Below, piece after piece: positions 50,397 through 58,772 of a DNA stretch of 64,000 bases. Source of the stretch: an uncultured Prevotella sp. GTDB lineage: Bacteria > Bacteroidota > Bacteroidia > Bacteroidales > Bacteroidaceae. Positions within the stretch are counted from its first letter, which is position 1; each line of letters begins with the position of its first letter. Location: contig CALUEY010000039.1 in NCBI GenBank assembly GCA_944319915.1, forward strand, positions 1 to 64,000, given 5' to 3'. A program made the position numbers and the translations under genes. The notes beneath the pieces were generated by a model, which saw nothing but the letters and a program-made list of their open reading frames with translations, was not told the origin of the DNA and ran no database searches.

Positions 50397-52451
50397 ATGC
50401 AAAAAGGCAACATCGGGGTTACAACAGAGAACATATTCCCCGTAATCAAAAAGTTTCTCTATTCAGATCATGAGATCTTCCTTCGCGAAATGGTTTCCAA
50501 TGCGGTTGATGCCACCCAGAAGATAAAGACACTTGCAGAAAACGGAGATTTCAAAGGCGAATTAGGCGATTTGACCGTACGCGTCTCGGTAGATGAAAAA
50601 GCAGGGACAATAACAATAAGCGACCGCGGCATCGGAATGACCGAAGAAGAGATTGACAAATACATCAACCAAATAGCTTTCTCAGGGGTAAATGACTTTC
50701 TGGAGAAATACAAGGAAAATGCCAACAACATCATCGGCCATTTTGGACTTGGGTTCTACTCCGCTTTCATGGTAAGCAAGAAAGTGGAAATCATTACGCG
50801 CAGTTACCGTGAAGGGGCCAAAGCCGTCAAATGGAGCTGCGACGGAAGTCCCGCATACGAGATTGACGACGCAGAGCGCGAGGGCCGCGGTAGTGACATT
50901 ATATTGCATATCGACGACGACTGCAAGGAATTTCTTGAAAAAAGCAAACTCCAAAGCTTGCTCAATAAATACTGCAAATTCATGCCGGTACCAATTGCAT
51001 TCGGCAAGAAAACTGAATGGAAAGACGGCAAGCAGGTCGATACCGACGAGGACAACATAATTAACGACGTTGAGCCATTATGGACGAAAGCGCCCAGCAC
51101 GCTCAAGGACGAGGATTACAAGAAGTTCTATCGCACGCTGTATCCAATGCAGGACGAACCAATGTTTTGGATTCACTTAAATGTTGACTATCCATTCAAC
51201 CTTACTGGAATTCTGTATTTCCCACGCATCAAATCCAACATCGACTTGCAACGGAATAAAATACAGCTATATTGCAACCAAGTGTTCGTAACCGACCAGG
51301 TGGAAGGCATTGTCCCTGAATTCCTTACACTGCTGCACGGAGTCATCGACTCACCAGACATTCCGCTCAATGTCAGTCGTTCTTATCTGCAAAGCGATCG
51401 CGACGTAAAGAAAATCTCTACATACATAACAAAGAAGGTAGCTGACCGCCTGCAAGGCATTTTCAAGGAAGACCGCAAGGGATACGAACAGAAATGGGAC
51501 GACCTAAAGCTCTTCATCAATTATGGTATGCTCAGCGAGGAAAGCTTCTATGACCGGGCAAAAGACTTCGCCCTCATGAAGGACACCGACAGCAAATACT
51601 TTACTTTCGAAGAGTACAAAACACTCATCAAAGACAACCAGACAGACAAAGACGGCCAGCTAGTCTACCTTTATGCAACCAATAGAGAAGAGCAATACAG
51701 CTACATTGAGGCTGCAAAGGCAAAGGGCTACAACGTGTTGCTGCTCGATGGACAGCTTGACGTACCTGCAATATCATTGCTTGAGCAAAAGTTTGAGAAG
51801 TGTCGCTTCACACGCGTAGACAGCGACGTGATAGACCGCCTCATCGCCAAGGAGGATGCAAAAAAGACGGAATTGGCAGCAGACGATGCTGACAACTTGG
51901 CATCCGTGTTCCGTAGCCAGCTTCCCAAAATAGACAAAGCAGAATTCTATGTAGAAGTGCAGAGCCTTGGTGAGGCAGCCCAGCCTGTCGTCATCACCCA
52001 AAGCGAGTATATGAGACGGATGAAAGACATCAGCCGCTTCCAGTCGGGCATGAACTTCTATGCACAAATGCCCGACAGCTATAGCATCGTCCTCAACAGC
52101 GACCATCCGCTCATACAGAAGGTGCTGTCAGACTGCAACGGCGCAACCACTGAAACGTTGAAGCCCATCATCAGTGAGCTAAAAGGCCAACAAGCGCGCC
52201 TTGCAGCCCTGCACCAAAACCAAAGCAAGAAAAAGCCGGAAGAAATAACACAAGCCGAAAAGGACGACCTGCACAATACAGAAAATGCCGTCAACGAGCA
52301 AAGGGATAAGAAGCAAGCCATACTTGCTGATTATGCAAAAGGCAACAATATCGTGCATCAGCTAATAGACCTTGCCTTGCTGCAAAACGGCATGCTCAAG
52401 GGTGCGGCACTTGATGCATTCCTCAAGCGGTCAGTTGAATTGATAAAGTGA
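50397..52451 (+). CDS. htpG: Heat-shock protein 90 homologue HtpG
   Basis: Dimeric ATP-dependent chaperone, 684 residues. The GHKL ATPase domain is first: FLREMVSNAVDATQKIK (helix with the Asn/Asp pair), SDRGIGMTEEE, and GHFGLGFYSAFMV. Then comes the middle domain (YFPRIKSNIDLQRNKIQLYCNQVFVTD, LNVSRSYLQSD) and a divergent C-terminal dimerisation domain. The upstream gap has no classic promoter box, and a strong terminator follows. Confidence 0.96.
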   Translation: MQKGNIGVTTENIFPVIKKFLYSDHEIFLREMVSNAVDATQKIKTLAENGDFKGELGDLTVRVSVDEKAGTITISDRGIGMTEEEIDKYINQIAFSGVNDFLEKYKENANNIIGHFGLGFYSAFMVSKKVEIITRSYREGAKAVKWSCDGSPAYEIDDAEREGRGSDIILHIDDDCKEFLEKSKLQSLLNKYCKFMPVPIAFGKKTEWKDGKQVDTDEDNIINDVEPLWTKAPSTLKDEDYKKFYRTLYPMQDEPMFWIHLNVDYPFNLTGILYFPRIKSNIDLQRNKIQLYCNQVFVTDQVEGIVPEFLTLLHGVIDSPDIPLNVSRSYLQSDRDVKKISTYITKKVADRLQGIFKEDRKGYEQKWDDLKLFINYGMLSEESFYDRAKDFALMKDTDSKYFTFEEYKTLIKDNQTDKDGQLVYLYATNREEQYSYIEAAKAKGYNVLLLDGQLDVPAISLLEQKFEKCRFTRVDSDVIDRLIAKEDAKKTELAADDADNLASVFRSQLPKIDKAEFYVEVQSLGEAAQPVVITQSEYMRRMKDISRFQSGMNFYAQMPDSYSIVLNSDHPLIQKVLSDCNGATTETLKPIISELKGQQARLAALHQNQSKKKPEEITQAEKDDLHNTENAVNEQRDKKQAILADYAKGNNIVHQLIDLALLQNGMLKGAALDAFLKRSVELIK

Positions 52452-52585
52452 AAAACAAACCGCCAAGGCAGATGATAGCTCCTATGTCTAAGCCTCATTT
52501 TGCGTGAGAAATAAATACGCTTAAGAACCACAACAATTTGCGCAAGGAATAGGGGCCACACACTTTCGCAAGAAAGAAAACAAAA

Positions 52586-52620
52586 AACAAGGCTGAATCC
52601 TTTTGGGATTCAGCCTTGTT
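52586..52620. terminator. Bidirectional terminator between htpG and the M13 peptidase
   Basis: AACAAGGCTGAATCC (52586-52600) pairs perfectly with 52606-52620, loop of 5 bases, with A-run before and TTTT after. A textbook Rho-independent signal for both convergent genes. Confidence 0.93.
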
Positions 52621-52719
52621 TTTATTTATATAAACTTTTTAGTGAACACGATAAACATTATACTCCCTTGCTGCGCGAAACAATAAAACGAGGATGCCAG
52701 CACAGCGCAGAAGGTACAA

Positions 52720-54759
52720 TCACCACAGCTCCAAGCGCTCTGCCTTAGGCACAAACAACTTGTCACCCTGCTTTACGTTGAATGCATCGTACCACATATC
52801 GACATGAGGCAATGCACCGTTGACACGCCACTCGCTTAGCGAGTGAGGGTCGCTCTTTGTATAGTTGCGTATGGCCTCATCAGTAATGTTGGCAGCCCAC
52901 ACACCGGCATAAGCCAAGAAAAAGCGTTGGTCTGGCGTAAATCCGTCCACATCCTTAAGCGGAGCGTTCTTCGTTGCGTTTTTGTAAGCATAAAATGCCA
53001 CTTGCAGGCCGCCATGGTCGGCAAGGTTCTCGCCAAGAGTCAGGCGTCCGTTAGCATTAAGGTCTGGCAAGACCTTAATGGCCGAGAAGAAATCAGCGTA
53101 CTTGTCTGCGCGGGCAGTAAAGTTCTTTGCATCGCTCTCCGTCCACCAGTCCTTCATGTTGCCGTCCTTGTCATAGTGCCGCCCGGAGTCATCAAAGCCG
53201 TGGGTCATCTCATGCCCAATCACAACGCCGATTGCACCGTAGTTGAAGGCATCGTCAGCCTCTGGGTCGAAGAAAGGAGGCTGCAATATGCCAGCCGGGA
53301 AACAGATTTCGTTTGTCGTTGGGTTGTAATAAGCATTGACGGTCTGCGGATACATGAACCACTCATCGCGATCCACAGGCTTGCCAGCTTTCGTCTCAAC
53401 GTTCCAATTAGTCCAGAAGCGGTTACATTCCACTACATTCTCGTAATACGACTTGGCGGGGTCTATATTAAGCTTGGACATATCTATCCACTTGTCGGGA
53501 TAACCTATCTTAACATAGAAAGCATTAAGCTTGTCGAGTGCGTTTTTCTTCGTAACATCGCTCATCCAGCTCTGAGCCTTGATGCGCTCGGCAAGCGATA
53601 GCTGGAGGTTATGCACCAGCGTCTTCATGCGCTCCTTTGACGAAGCAGGGAAATACTTCTCCACATATATTTTTCCCAATGCCTGCCCCATCACGCCTTC
53701 CACCTGTGCCGTGGCCCGTTTCCACAGCGGATGGTTTTCCTTGCGGCCAGTCATTGTCTTTCCGAAGAAGTCGAACTGCGCGGCCACCACTTCATCACTA
53801 AGGTAGTTGGCGGCTGTCATTATCTGCCCCCACTCCATGTAATCACGGTATTCAGCCGGCGTGAGCGATGCGATAAGCTTATCGGCTCCTGCCAGAAACT
53901 CCGGCTGCCCAACCACAAGCTGCTGAATGTGGTCAGTCTTCACGCCGGTAGCGTTCATGATTTCAACAATCTTAATGTGCGGGAACTTGGCCTTAAAGTC
54001 TGCCAAAGCCATTTTGTGATAGTTGGCCTGCGGGTCGCGAAGTTCGGTAACCGACTTGGAGAGCCGTGCCAGCTCCGTCTCGAGCTTCATTACGTTCTGC
54101 ATCTTTTGCTGAGCCTGCTGCTCTTCAAAGCCGAACAGCTTGAACATCCTGACGATGTGCTTCTTGTAAGCCTCACGTATGCTTGCCGTAGCAGAGTCGT
54201 TGTCAAGGTAATACTCTTTTTGCCCGAGCGTTATGCCACCCTGCATAACATTGAGAATGTTCCAGCCTGCGTTCTTCTCATCGGCGCCAATATAAGTTGC
54301 AAAAAACTCGTTGTCGCCCATGGGAGCCAGCTCAAGCTGTATGCCGAAAAGCTCGTCAACAGTCTTTGCAGCCTCCATCTTGCGGATTATGGGCATGGCC
54401 GGCTCAACGCCGAGCTTATTGCGCCTCACGGAGTCAATGGCCATTTTGTAAAGGTCGCTAAGTTTTTTCTCGGTAGTGCCGGCGGCGTATGTCTTGCTCT
54501 TGAGGTCGTTAAGGATAGTGTTGATGCGCTTGTCGTTGTTCTCTGCCAGCTGGTCAAAGCTTCCATAGCGCGAATAGGCGGCTGGCAGCGGATGCTTCTT
54601 CATCCATCCGCCGCAAGCAAACCGGAAGAAGTCCTCTGTCGGACTTACGCTTCTGTCAAGGTTTGTCAGGTCAATACCCGACTTTAGCTCGCCTTGCCCC
54701 AATGCAGCTATGGACATCGAAGCAAAGGCCACCATAGGGATTAGTCTTTTCAATTTCAT
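52720..54759 (-). CDS. M13 (neprilysin/PepO) family metallopeptidase
   Basis: Secreted zinc endopeptidase, 679 residues, likely periplasmic (signal MKLKRLIPMVAFASMSIAALGQG). N-terminal M13 domain covers about 45-430. The catalytic domain carries the zinc motif HEMTH in VVIGHEMTHGFDDSG near 515, and the third ligand Glu with ENLADHGG about 60 residues later. The C-terminus has the conserved WRVNGAL and substrate region. It probably trims small peptides; gut Bacteroidales commonly carry several such enzymes. Confidence 0.94.
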   Translation of the reverse strand: MKLKRLIPMVAFASMSIAALGQGELKSGIDLTNLDRSVSPTEDFFRFACGGWMKKHPLPAAYSRYGSFDQLAENNDKRINTILNDLKSKTYAAGTTEKKLSDLYKMAIDSVRRNKLGVEPAMPIIRKMEAAKTVDELFGIQLELAPMGDNEFFATYIGADEKNAGWNILNVMQGGITLGQKEYYLDNDSATASIREAYKKHIVRMFKLFGFEEQQAQQKMQNVMKLETELARLSKSVTELRDPQANYHKMALADFKAKFPHIKIVEIMNATGVKTDHIQQLVVGQPEFLAGADKLIASLTPAEYRDYMEWGQIMTAANYLSDEVVAAQFDFFGKTMTGRKENHPLWKRATAQVEGVMGQALGKIYVEKYFPASSKERMKTLVHNLQLSLAERIKAQSWMSDVTKKNALDKLNAFYVKIGYPDKWIDMSKLNIDPAKSYYENVVECNRFWTNWNVETKAGKPVDRDEWFMYPQTVNAYYNPTTNEICFPAGILQPPFFDPEADDAFNYGAIGVVIGHEMTHGFDDSGRHYDKDGNMKDWWTESDAKNFTARADKYADFFSAIKVLPDLNANGRLTLGENLADHGGLQVAFYAYKNATKNAPLKDVDGFTPDQRFFLAYAGVWAANITDEAIRNYTKSDPHSLSEWRVNGALPHVDMWYDAFNVKQGDKLFVPKAERLELW

Positions 54760-54842
54760 AATCGTTTATGTTAAGTTTTGTCTTGTATTGCTTTGATAAG
54801 TTTCTTCTTTTCATCTTGCCACATCAACTAACAGAAGATAAA

Positions 54843-56792
54843 TCATTTAGCAGATACAGCCTCAAGCTCTTCTGAAAGTTGCTCCCAACGCTCCACCTCA
54901 GCGTCAAGATCTTTCTTGATCGCCGTATATTCCGTTATCAGTTCCATGTTCGAAGCGTTCTCCGGCTGGCACAATATGCCATCAAGCTCTTTCAGCCTTG
55001 CCTCCATGCGACTTATGCGGCCCTCTGCCTCCTGCACGGCTTTCTCCGCTTTGCGTATGCGTTTCTGCGCCTCCTTGCGCTCGGCATAGTCCTGGTGTGC
55101 AGGCTCGGCTGTCTTTGTCAGCGGCGCAGCCTGCTGCGCAGACGCCTGCTTGGCCTGCGGCCTGGCTACGAGCGCATCGAGGCTGTCTACGTTGCGCGCG
55201 CGGAGGAAATCGTAAATGCCGCCGAGATGTTCGCGCACACGTCCTCCGCCAAACTCATATACCTTTGTCACCAGGCCGTCAAGAAACTCGCGGTCGTGGC
55301 TCACGATGATGGCAGTGCCGTCAAAAGCCTTTATTGCTTCCTTCAGCACATCCTTCGACTGCATGTCAAGGTGATTGGTAGGCTCATCGAGTATGAGCAG
55401 GTTGACAGGTTCGAGCAGCAGCCGTATCATGGCCAAACGGCTGCGCTCGCCACCGCTAAGCACTTTCACTTTCTTGTCAGAAGCCTCGCCGCCAAACATG
55501 AACGCGCCGAGGATATTCTTTATCCGCAGGCGAACATCACCGCGGGCCACCCGGTCGATAGTGTCGAACACAGTAATCGACTCATCGAGCAGCTGTGCCT
55601 GGTTCTGAGCAAAGTAGCCTATCTGCACGTTGTGGCCTATCTTCAGCGTGCCTGTAAAAGGAATCTCCCCCATGATGCACTTCACGAGAGTTGACTTTCC
55701 CTCGCCGTTCTTGCCTACAAAAGCCACCTTCTCGCCACGCTTGATGGTGAGCGTAACATGGTCGAACACTGTGTGCGCGCCATAGTCCTTGCGCACATCG
55801 TCACAAATCACAGGGTAATCGCCGCTGCGCAGGCAAGGCGGAAACTTAAGGTGCATGGCCGAGTTGTCCACCTCGTCCACCTCTATTGGCACTATCTTGG
55901 CCAGCTGCTTTATGCGGCTCTGCACCTGCACAGCCTTGGTGGGCTTATAGCGGAAGCGCTCAATGAACTCCTTCATGTCGGCAATCTCTTTCTGCTGGTT
56001 TTCGTAAGCCCTAAACTGCTGCTCACGCCGCTCCCTGCGCAGCACCACATATTCGTCGTATTTTACCTTATAGTCTATCACTTTGCCGCAACTTATCTCC
56101 AGTGTGCGGTTGGTCACGTTGTTGATGAAAGCTCGGTCGTGGCTTACCAGCACCACGGCCTTGGCGCTTTGGGCAAGGAACTGCTCTAACCACTGTATGC
56201 TTTCGATGTCGAGGTGGTTGGTTGGCTCGTCGAGCAGCAGCACATCGGGCTTTTCAAGCAATATCTTGGCTAACTCAATACGCATACGCCAACCGCCGCT
56301 GAACTCGCTCGTTGGCCTGCCAAAGTCAGTGCGGGCAAAGCCAAGCCCCATGAGCGTGCGCTCCATCTCGGCCTCGCAATTCTCCGCCCCAAGCATCATG
56401 TATCGCTCGTGTTCGGCAGTGAACCGCTCCACAAGTTTCAGATAGTCTTCACTTTCGTAATCAGTGCGCTCAGCCAGTTCACGGTTCAGTGCGTCCACGT
56501 GCTCCTTCATGCGGGTGACCCCCGCAAAGGCCTTGCGCGTCTCATCTATCACTGTAGTGTTGTCTTGCAGGTTCATCACCTGCGGCAAATAGCCAATGGT
56601 TGTTCCGCTCGGCACGGCCACCGTGCCGGCCGTTGGCTTCTGCAGCCCGCAAAGTATCTTCAGCATGGTAGACTTGCCCGCTCCGTTCTTGCCTACCAAG
56701 GCTATGCGGTCGCGCTCGTTAATGACAAAACTCACATTGCTGAACAACGGCTTTATGCCAAACTCCACTTTCAGTCCTTCAACGGAAATCAT
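54843..56792 (-). CDS. ABC-F family ATPase (ribosome-associated type)
   Basis: Soluble twin-cassette ABC protein without membrane helices, 649 residues. Two Walker A loops (GKNGAGKST, GKNGEGKST) and two signature motifs (FSGGWRMR, LSGGERSR) are intact, with LLLDEPTNHLD in both halves. A long C-terminal coiled coil follows (from about 560). Pattern is closest to Uup/YdiF-type ABC-F proteins, which act on translating ribosomes; antibiotic-resistance function is not implied. The ATG at 56792 (MISVEGLKVEF) is preferred over 56882, which lies inside the promoter. Confidence 0.92.
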   Translation of the reverse strand: MISVEGLKVEFGIKPLFSNVSFVINERDRIALVGKNGAGKSTMLKILCGLQKPTAGTVAVPSGTTIGYLPQVMNLQDNTTVIDETRKAFAGVTRMKEHVDALNRELAERTDYESEDYLKLVERFTAEHERYMMLGAENCEAEMERTLMGLGFARTDFGRPTSEFSGGWRMRIELAKILLEKPDVLLLDEPTNHLDIESIQWLEQFLAQSAKAVVLVSHDRAFINNVTNRTLEISCGKVIDYKVKYDEYVVLRRERREQQFRAYENQQKEIADMKEFIERFRYKPTKAVQVQSRIKQLAKIVPIEVDEVDNSAMHLKFPPCLRSGDYPVICDDVRKDYGAHTVFDHVTLTIKRGEKVAFVGKNGEGKSTLVKCIMGEIPFTGTLKIGHNVQIGYFAQNQAQLLDESITVFDTIDRVARGDVRLRIKNILGAFMFGGEASDKKVKVLSGGERSRLAMIRLLLEPVNLLILDEPTNHLDMQSKDVLKEAIKAFDGTAIIVSHDREFLDGLVTKVYEFGGGRVREHLGGIYDFLRARNVDSLDALVARPQAKQASAQQAAPLTKTAEPAHQDYAERKEAQKRIRKAEKAVQEAEGRISRMEARLKELDGILCQPENASNMELITEYTAIKKDLDAEVERWEQLSEELEAVSAK

Positions 56793-56827
56793 CTGTATCT
56801 CTTTTCTCTTAATACTCCAGCAAGTTG

Positions 56828-56859
56828 CAAAATTACTCTTTTTTTGTATAACAAGCAAG
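56828..56859 (-). promoter_or_regulatory. Promoter of the ABC-F gene
   Basis: Minus strand: CTTG (56859-56856, one mismatch), 20 bases, TAATTTTG (56835-56828), 35 bases before the ATG. Confidence 0.7.
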
Positions 56860-56950
56860 CAAAATGTAGATTTAGCTGCCATAATTAAGATTTTATGGGA
56901 GTTGACGAACTACCTGGCTCACATTGGCAACGGCACAGACAACGGCATAT

Positions 56951-57041
56951 TAAGAAACTGTTTTGATTTTTTACAGCAGCAGTCGTTCTATGCCTAATGT
57001 CCACGCAAGCCATTGGACAAAAAAATCCAAACAGTTTCTTA
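56951..57041. mobile_element. MITE-like element, copy C, internally deleted
   Basis: A 91-bp element with the same ends: TAAGAAACTGTTTTGATTTT at 56951-56970 and the inverse ending at 57041 (AATCCAAACAGTTTCTTA). It shares both flanks of copy B, but the central 110 bases with the large internal palindrome are missing. It sits in the ABC-F/galM gap, 68 bases before array copy 5. Confidence 0.75.
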
Positions 57042-57108
57042 AGTCAGACAGTCGCCCAAAACGATAGATAAAACTTTATTACAAACCTAAGTTCAAGGCG
57101 CAGTCTAG

Positions 57109-57240
57109 ATTGTTCGGACATGAAAAACAAGCCATTTCGCAGCCCCAAACAAGCCAAACAGCGACGCAAAACGGACCGTTTTGCATCGCAAAAGCACATA
57201 TTTCGCAACCACCTAAGAATCAGGGTATTACACAAAACGT
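57109..57240. repeat. 22-base periodic array, copy 5
   Basis: Six consecutive 22-base units start at 57109, 57131, 57153, 57175, 57197 and 57219. The most regular are 57131 (GCCATTTCGC...), 57175 (ACCGTTTTGCATCGC...) and 57219 (ends ACAAAACGT). The A-run near positions 16-20 repeats in every unit but one. Nothing in it reads as a gene. About 315 bases separate it from the galM start. Confidence 0.78.
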
Positions 57241-57422
57241 CGCAAGCAGTAAATTTACTTTACACTACCAAATGGCCAGACTATCCACCTTGCCTCCGTT
57301 TAAAATTTCATGGCCAGTAGGAATGTGCCTTGCCATATGGCGAAAACAATACGAAATGAACTTTCAATTCTGGCGAACAACACCACTAAAAGCCGTGCCT
57401 GGTTAGGCATGGGCGCACCATG

Positions 57423-57441
57423 TAGTGTAAAATAAACACTA
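57423..57441 (+). promoter_or_regulatory. Palindromic operator candidate ahead of the arabinose operon
   Basis: TAGTGT (57423-57428), seven A/T bases, ACACTA (57436-57441): a perfect 6-base dyad 27 bases upstream of the proposed -33 box. It could be the site for the AraR-like regulator encoded three genes downstream. Binding is inferred from position and symmetry only. Confidence 0.5.
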
Positions 57442-57467
57442 ATAAAGGCAAAAAACGCCACATTTGC

Positions 57468-57498
57468 TTTGCCAAATCAAAAATAAACCGTAAATTTA
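57468..57498 (+). promoter_or_regulatory. Promoter candidate of the arabinose operon
   Basis: TTTG (57468-57471), 19 bases, TAAATTTA (57491-57498; last base mismatched), 59 bases before the galM ATG. The -7 box sits in a GTAAATTTAC palindrome. Confidence 0.55.
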
Positions 57499-57556
57499 CA
57501 CCCAAATACGAAATGTAACTATTATACAACAATAACTAAAATCTTCTTAATTAAAA

Positions 57557-58726
57557 ATGAACAACCTAAAGGTATCAATCGCAGGAATGGGCATTGCCGC
57601 AGCGGTGCTCTCCGCATGCTCATCTGGCAACCAACCTGAGCTTACGGCCTCAGGACTGAACCCGGCAGCCTTCGACTCTACCATCAATGGCAAGAAAACT
57701 GCCCTCTACACCCTCAAGAACAACAGCGGCATGGAGGTGTGCATAACCAACTTCGGTGGCCGCGTGGTGTCAATCGTTGTACCTGACAAGGATGGCAACC
57801 CAACCGACGTGGTTCTTGGCTATGACAATGTGGCCCAATACGCCGATACCGCCAACTCACCCAGCGACTTCGGCTCATCGGTAGGACGGTACGCCAACCG
57901 AATTAACAAGGGCAAGTTAACCGTTGCAGGCAAGGAATACCAGCTGCCGCAAAACAACTTTGGCCACTGCCTGCACGGCGGGCCAAGCGGATGGATGTAT
58001 CAAGTGTACGAGGCCGAGCAGCCCAACGACACCACGCTGAGGCTTACGATAGTGTCGCCCGACGGCGACAACGGATTTCCAGGTACCGTAACGGCAACGG
58101 CAACCTATACCTTATTATATAATAACACCCTTGACATAAGCTTCGATGCCACAACAGACAAGGAGACCGTGATAAACATGACAAACCACAGCTACTTCAA
58201 CCTCAACGGAGATCCATCTAAGGAAGGCATGGACATGGTGCTGTACATCAATGCCGACAACTACACGCCTGCAGACTCAACATACATGACAACCGGAGAG
58301 ATATGCCCGGTGGAAGGCACTCCGATGGACTTCCGCACACCACGCGCCATATCGGAAACCGTAAACGACACAACATTTGAGCAAATAAGAAACGCATCGG
58401 GATACGACCACAACTGGTGCCTGAACACTTACAAGGACGGCAAGGGTGACGACAAAACCGTGGCTGCGTCGCTTTACTCGCCCAAGACGGGCATTCTGCT
58501 TGAGATGTTCACCAACGAGCCGGGAGTGCAGATGTACACTGGCAACTTCCAAGGCACAGGCGTGAGCTGCAAGCACGGCATAAAGTACCCCAAGCACGTG
58601 TCCGTATGCCTTGAGAGCCAAAAATATCCCGATTCGCCCAACAAGAAAGACTGGCCATCGCCCTACCTCAAGCCGGGAGAGAAATACCACAGCCACGTGG
58701 CATACAAGTTCAGCACCAAGCAATGA
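57557..58726 (+). CDS. Aldose 1-epimerase, lipoprotein form
   Basis: Interconverts sugar anomers (galactose-mutarotase fold), 389 residues. Its N-terminus is a lipoprotein signal (MNNLKVSIAGMGIAAAVLSAC, lipobox LSAC, Cys21), so the enzyme works in the envelope, unlike cytoplasmic E. coli GalM. Family marks are GRYANRINKGKL, NHSYFNLNGD with catalytic His, and the catalytic Glu near EPGVQMYTGNF. It leads the arabinose operon, so it likely presents the right anomer to the transporter 46 bases downstream. Confidence 0.92.
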   Translation: MNNLKVSIAGMGIAAAVLSACSSGNQPELTASGLNPAAFDSTINGKKTALYTLKNNSGMEVCITNFGGRVVSIVVPDKDGNPTDVVLGYDNVAQYADTANSPSDFGSSVGRYANRINKGKLTVAGKEYQLPQNNFGHCLHGGPSGWMYQVYEAEQPNDTTLRLTIVSPDGDNGFPGTVTATATYTLLYNNTLDISFDATTDKETVINMTNHSYFNLNGDPSKEGMDMVLYINADNYTPADSTYMTTGEICPVEGTPMDFRTPRAISETVNDTTFEQIRNASGYDHNWCLNTYKDGKGDDKTVAASLYSPKTGILLEMFTNEPGVQMYTGNFQGTGVSCKHGIKYPKHVSVCLESQKYPDSPNKKDWPSPYLKPGEKYHSHVAYKFSTKQ

Positions 58727-58772
58727 GCAAACCTTAACGCAATACTTAAACATATAATATATAAGAAGCACA

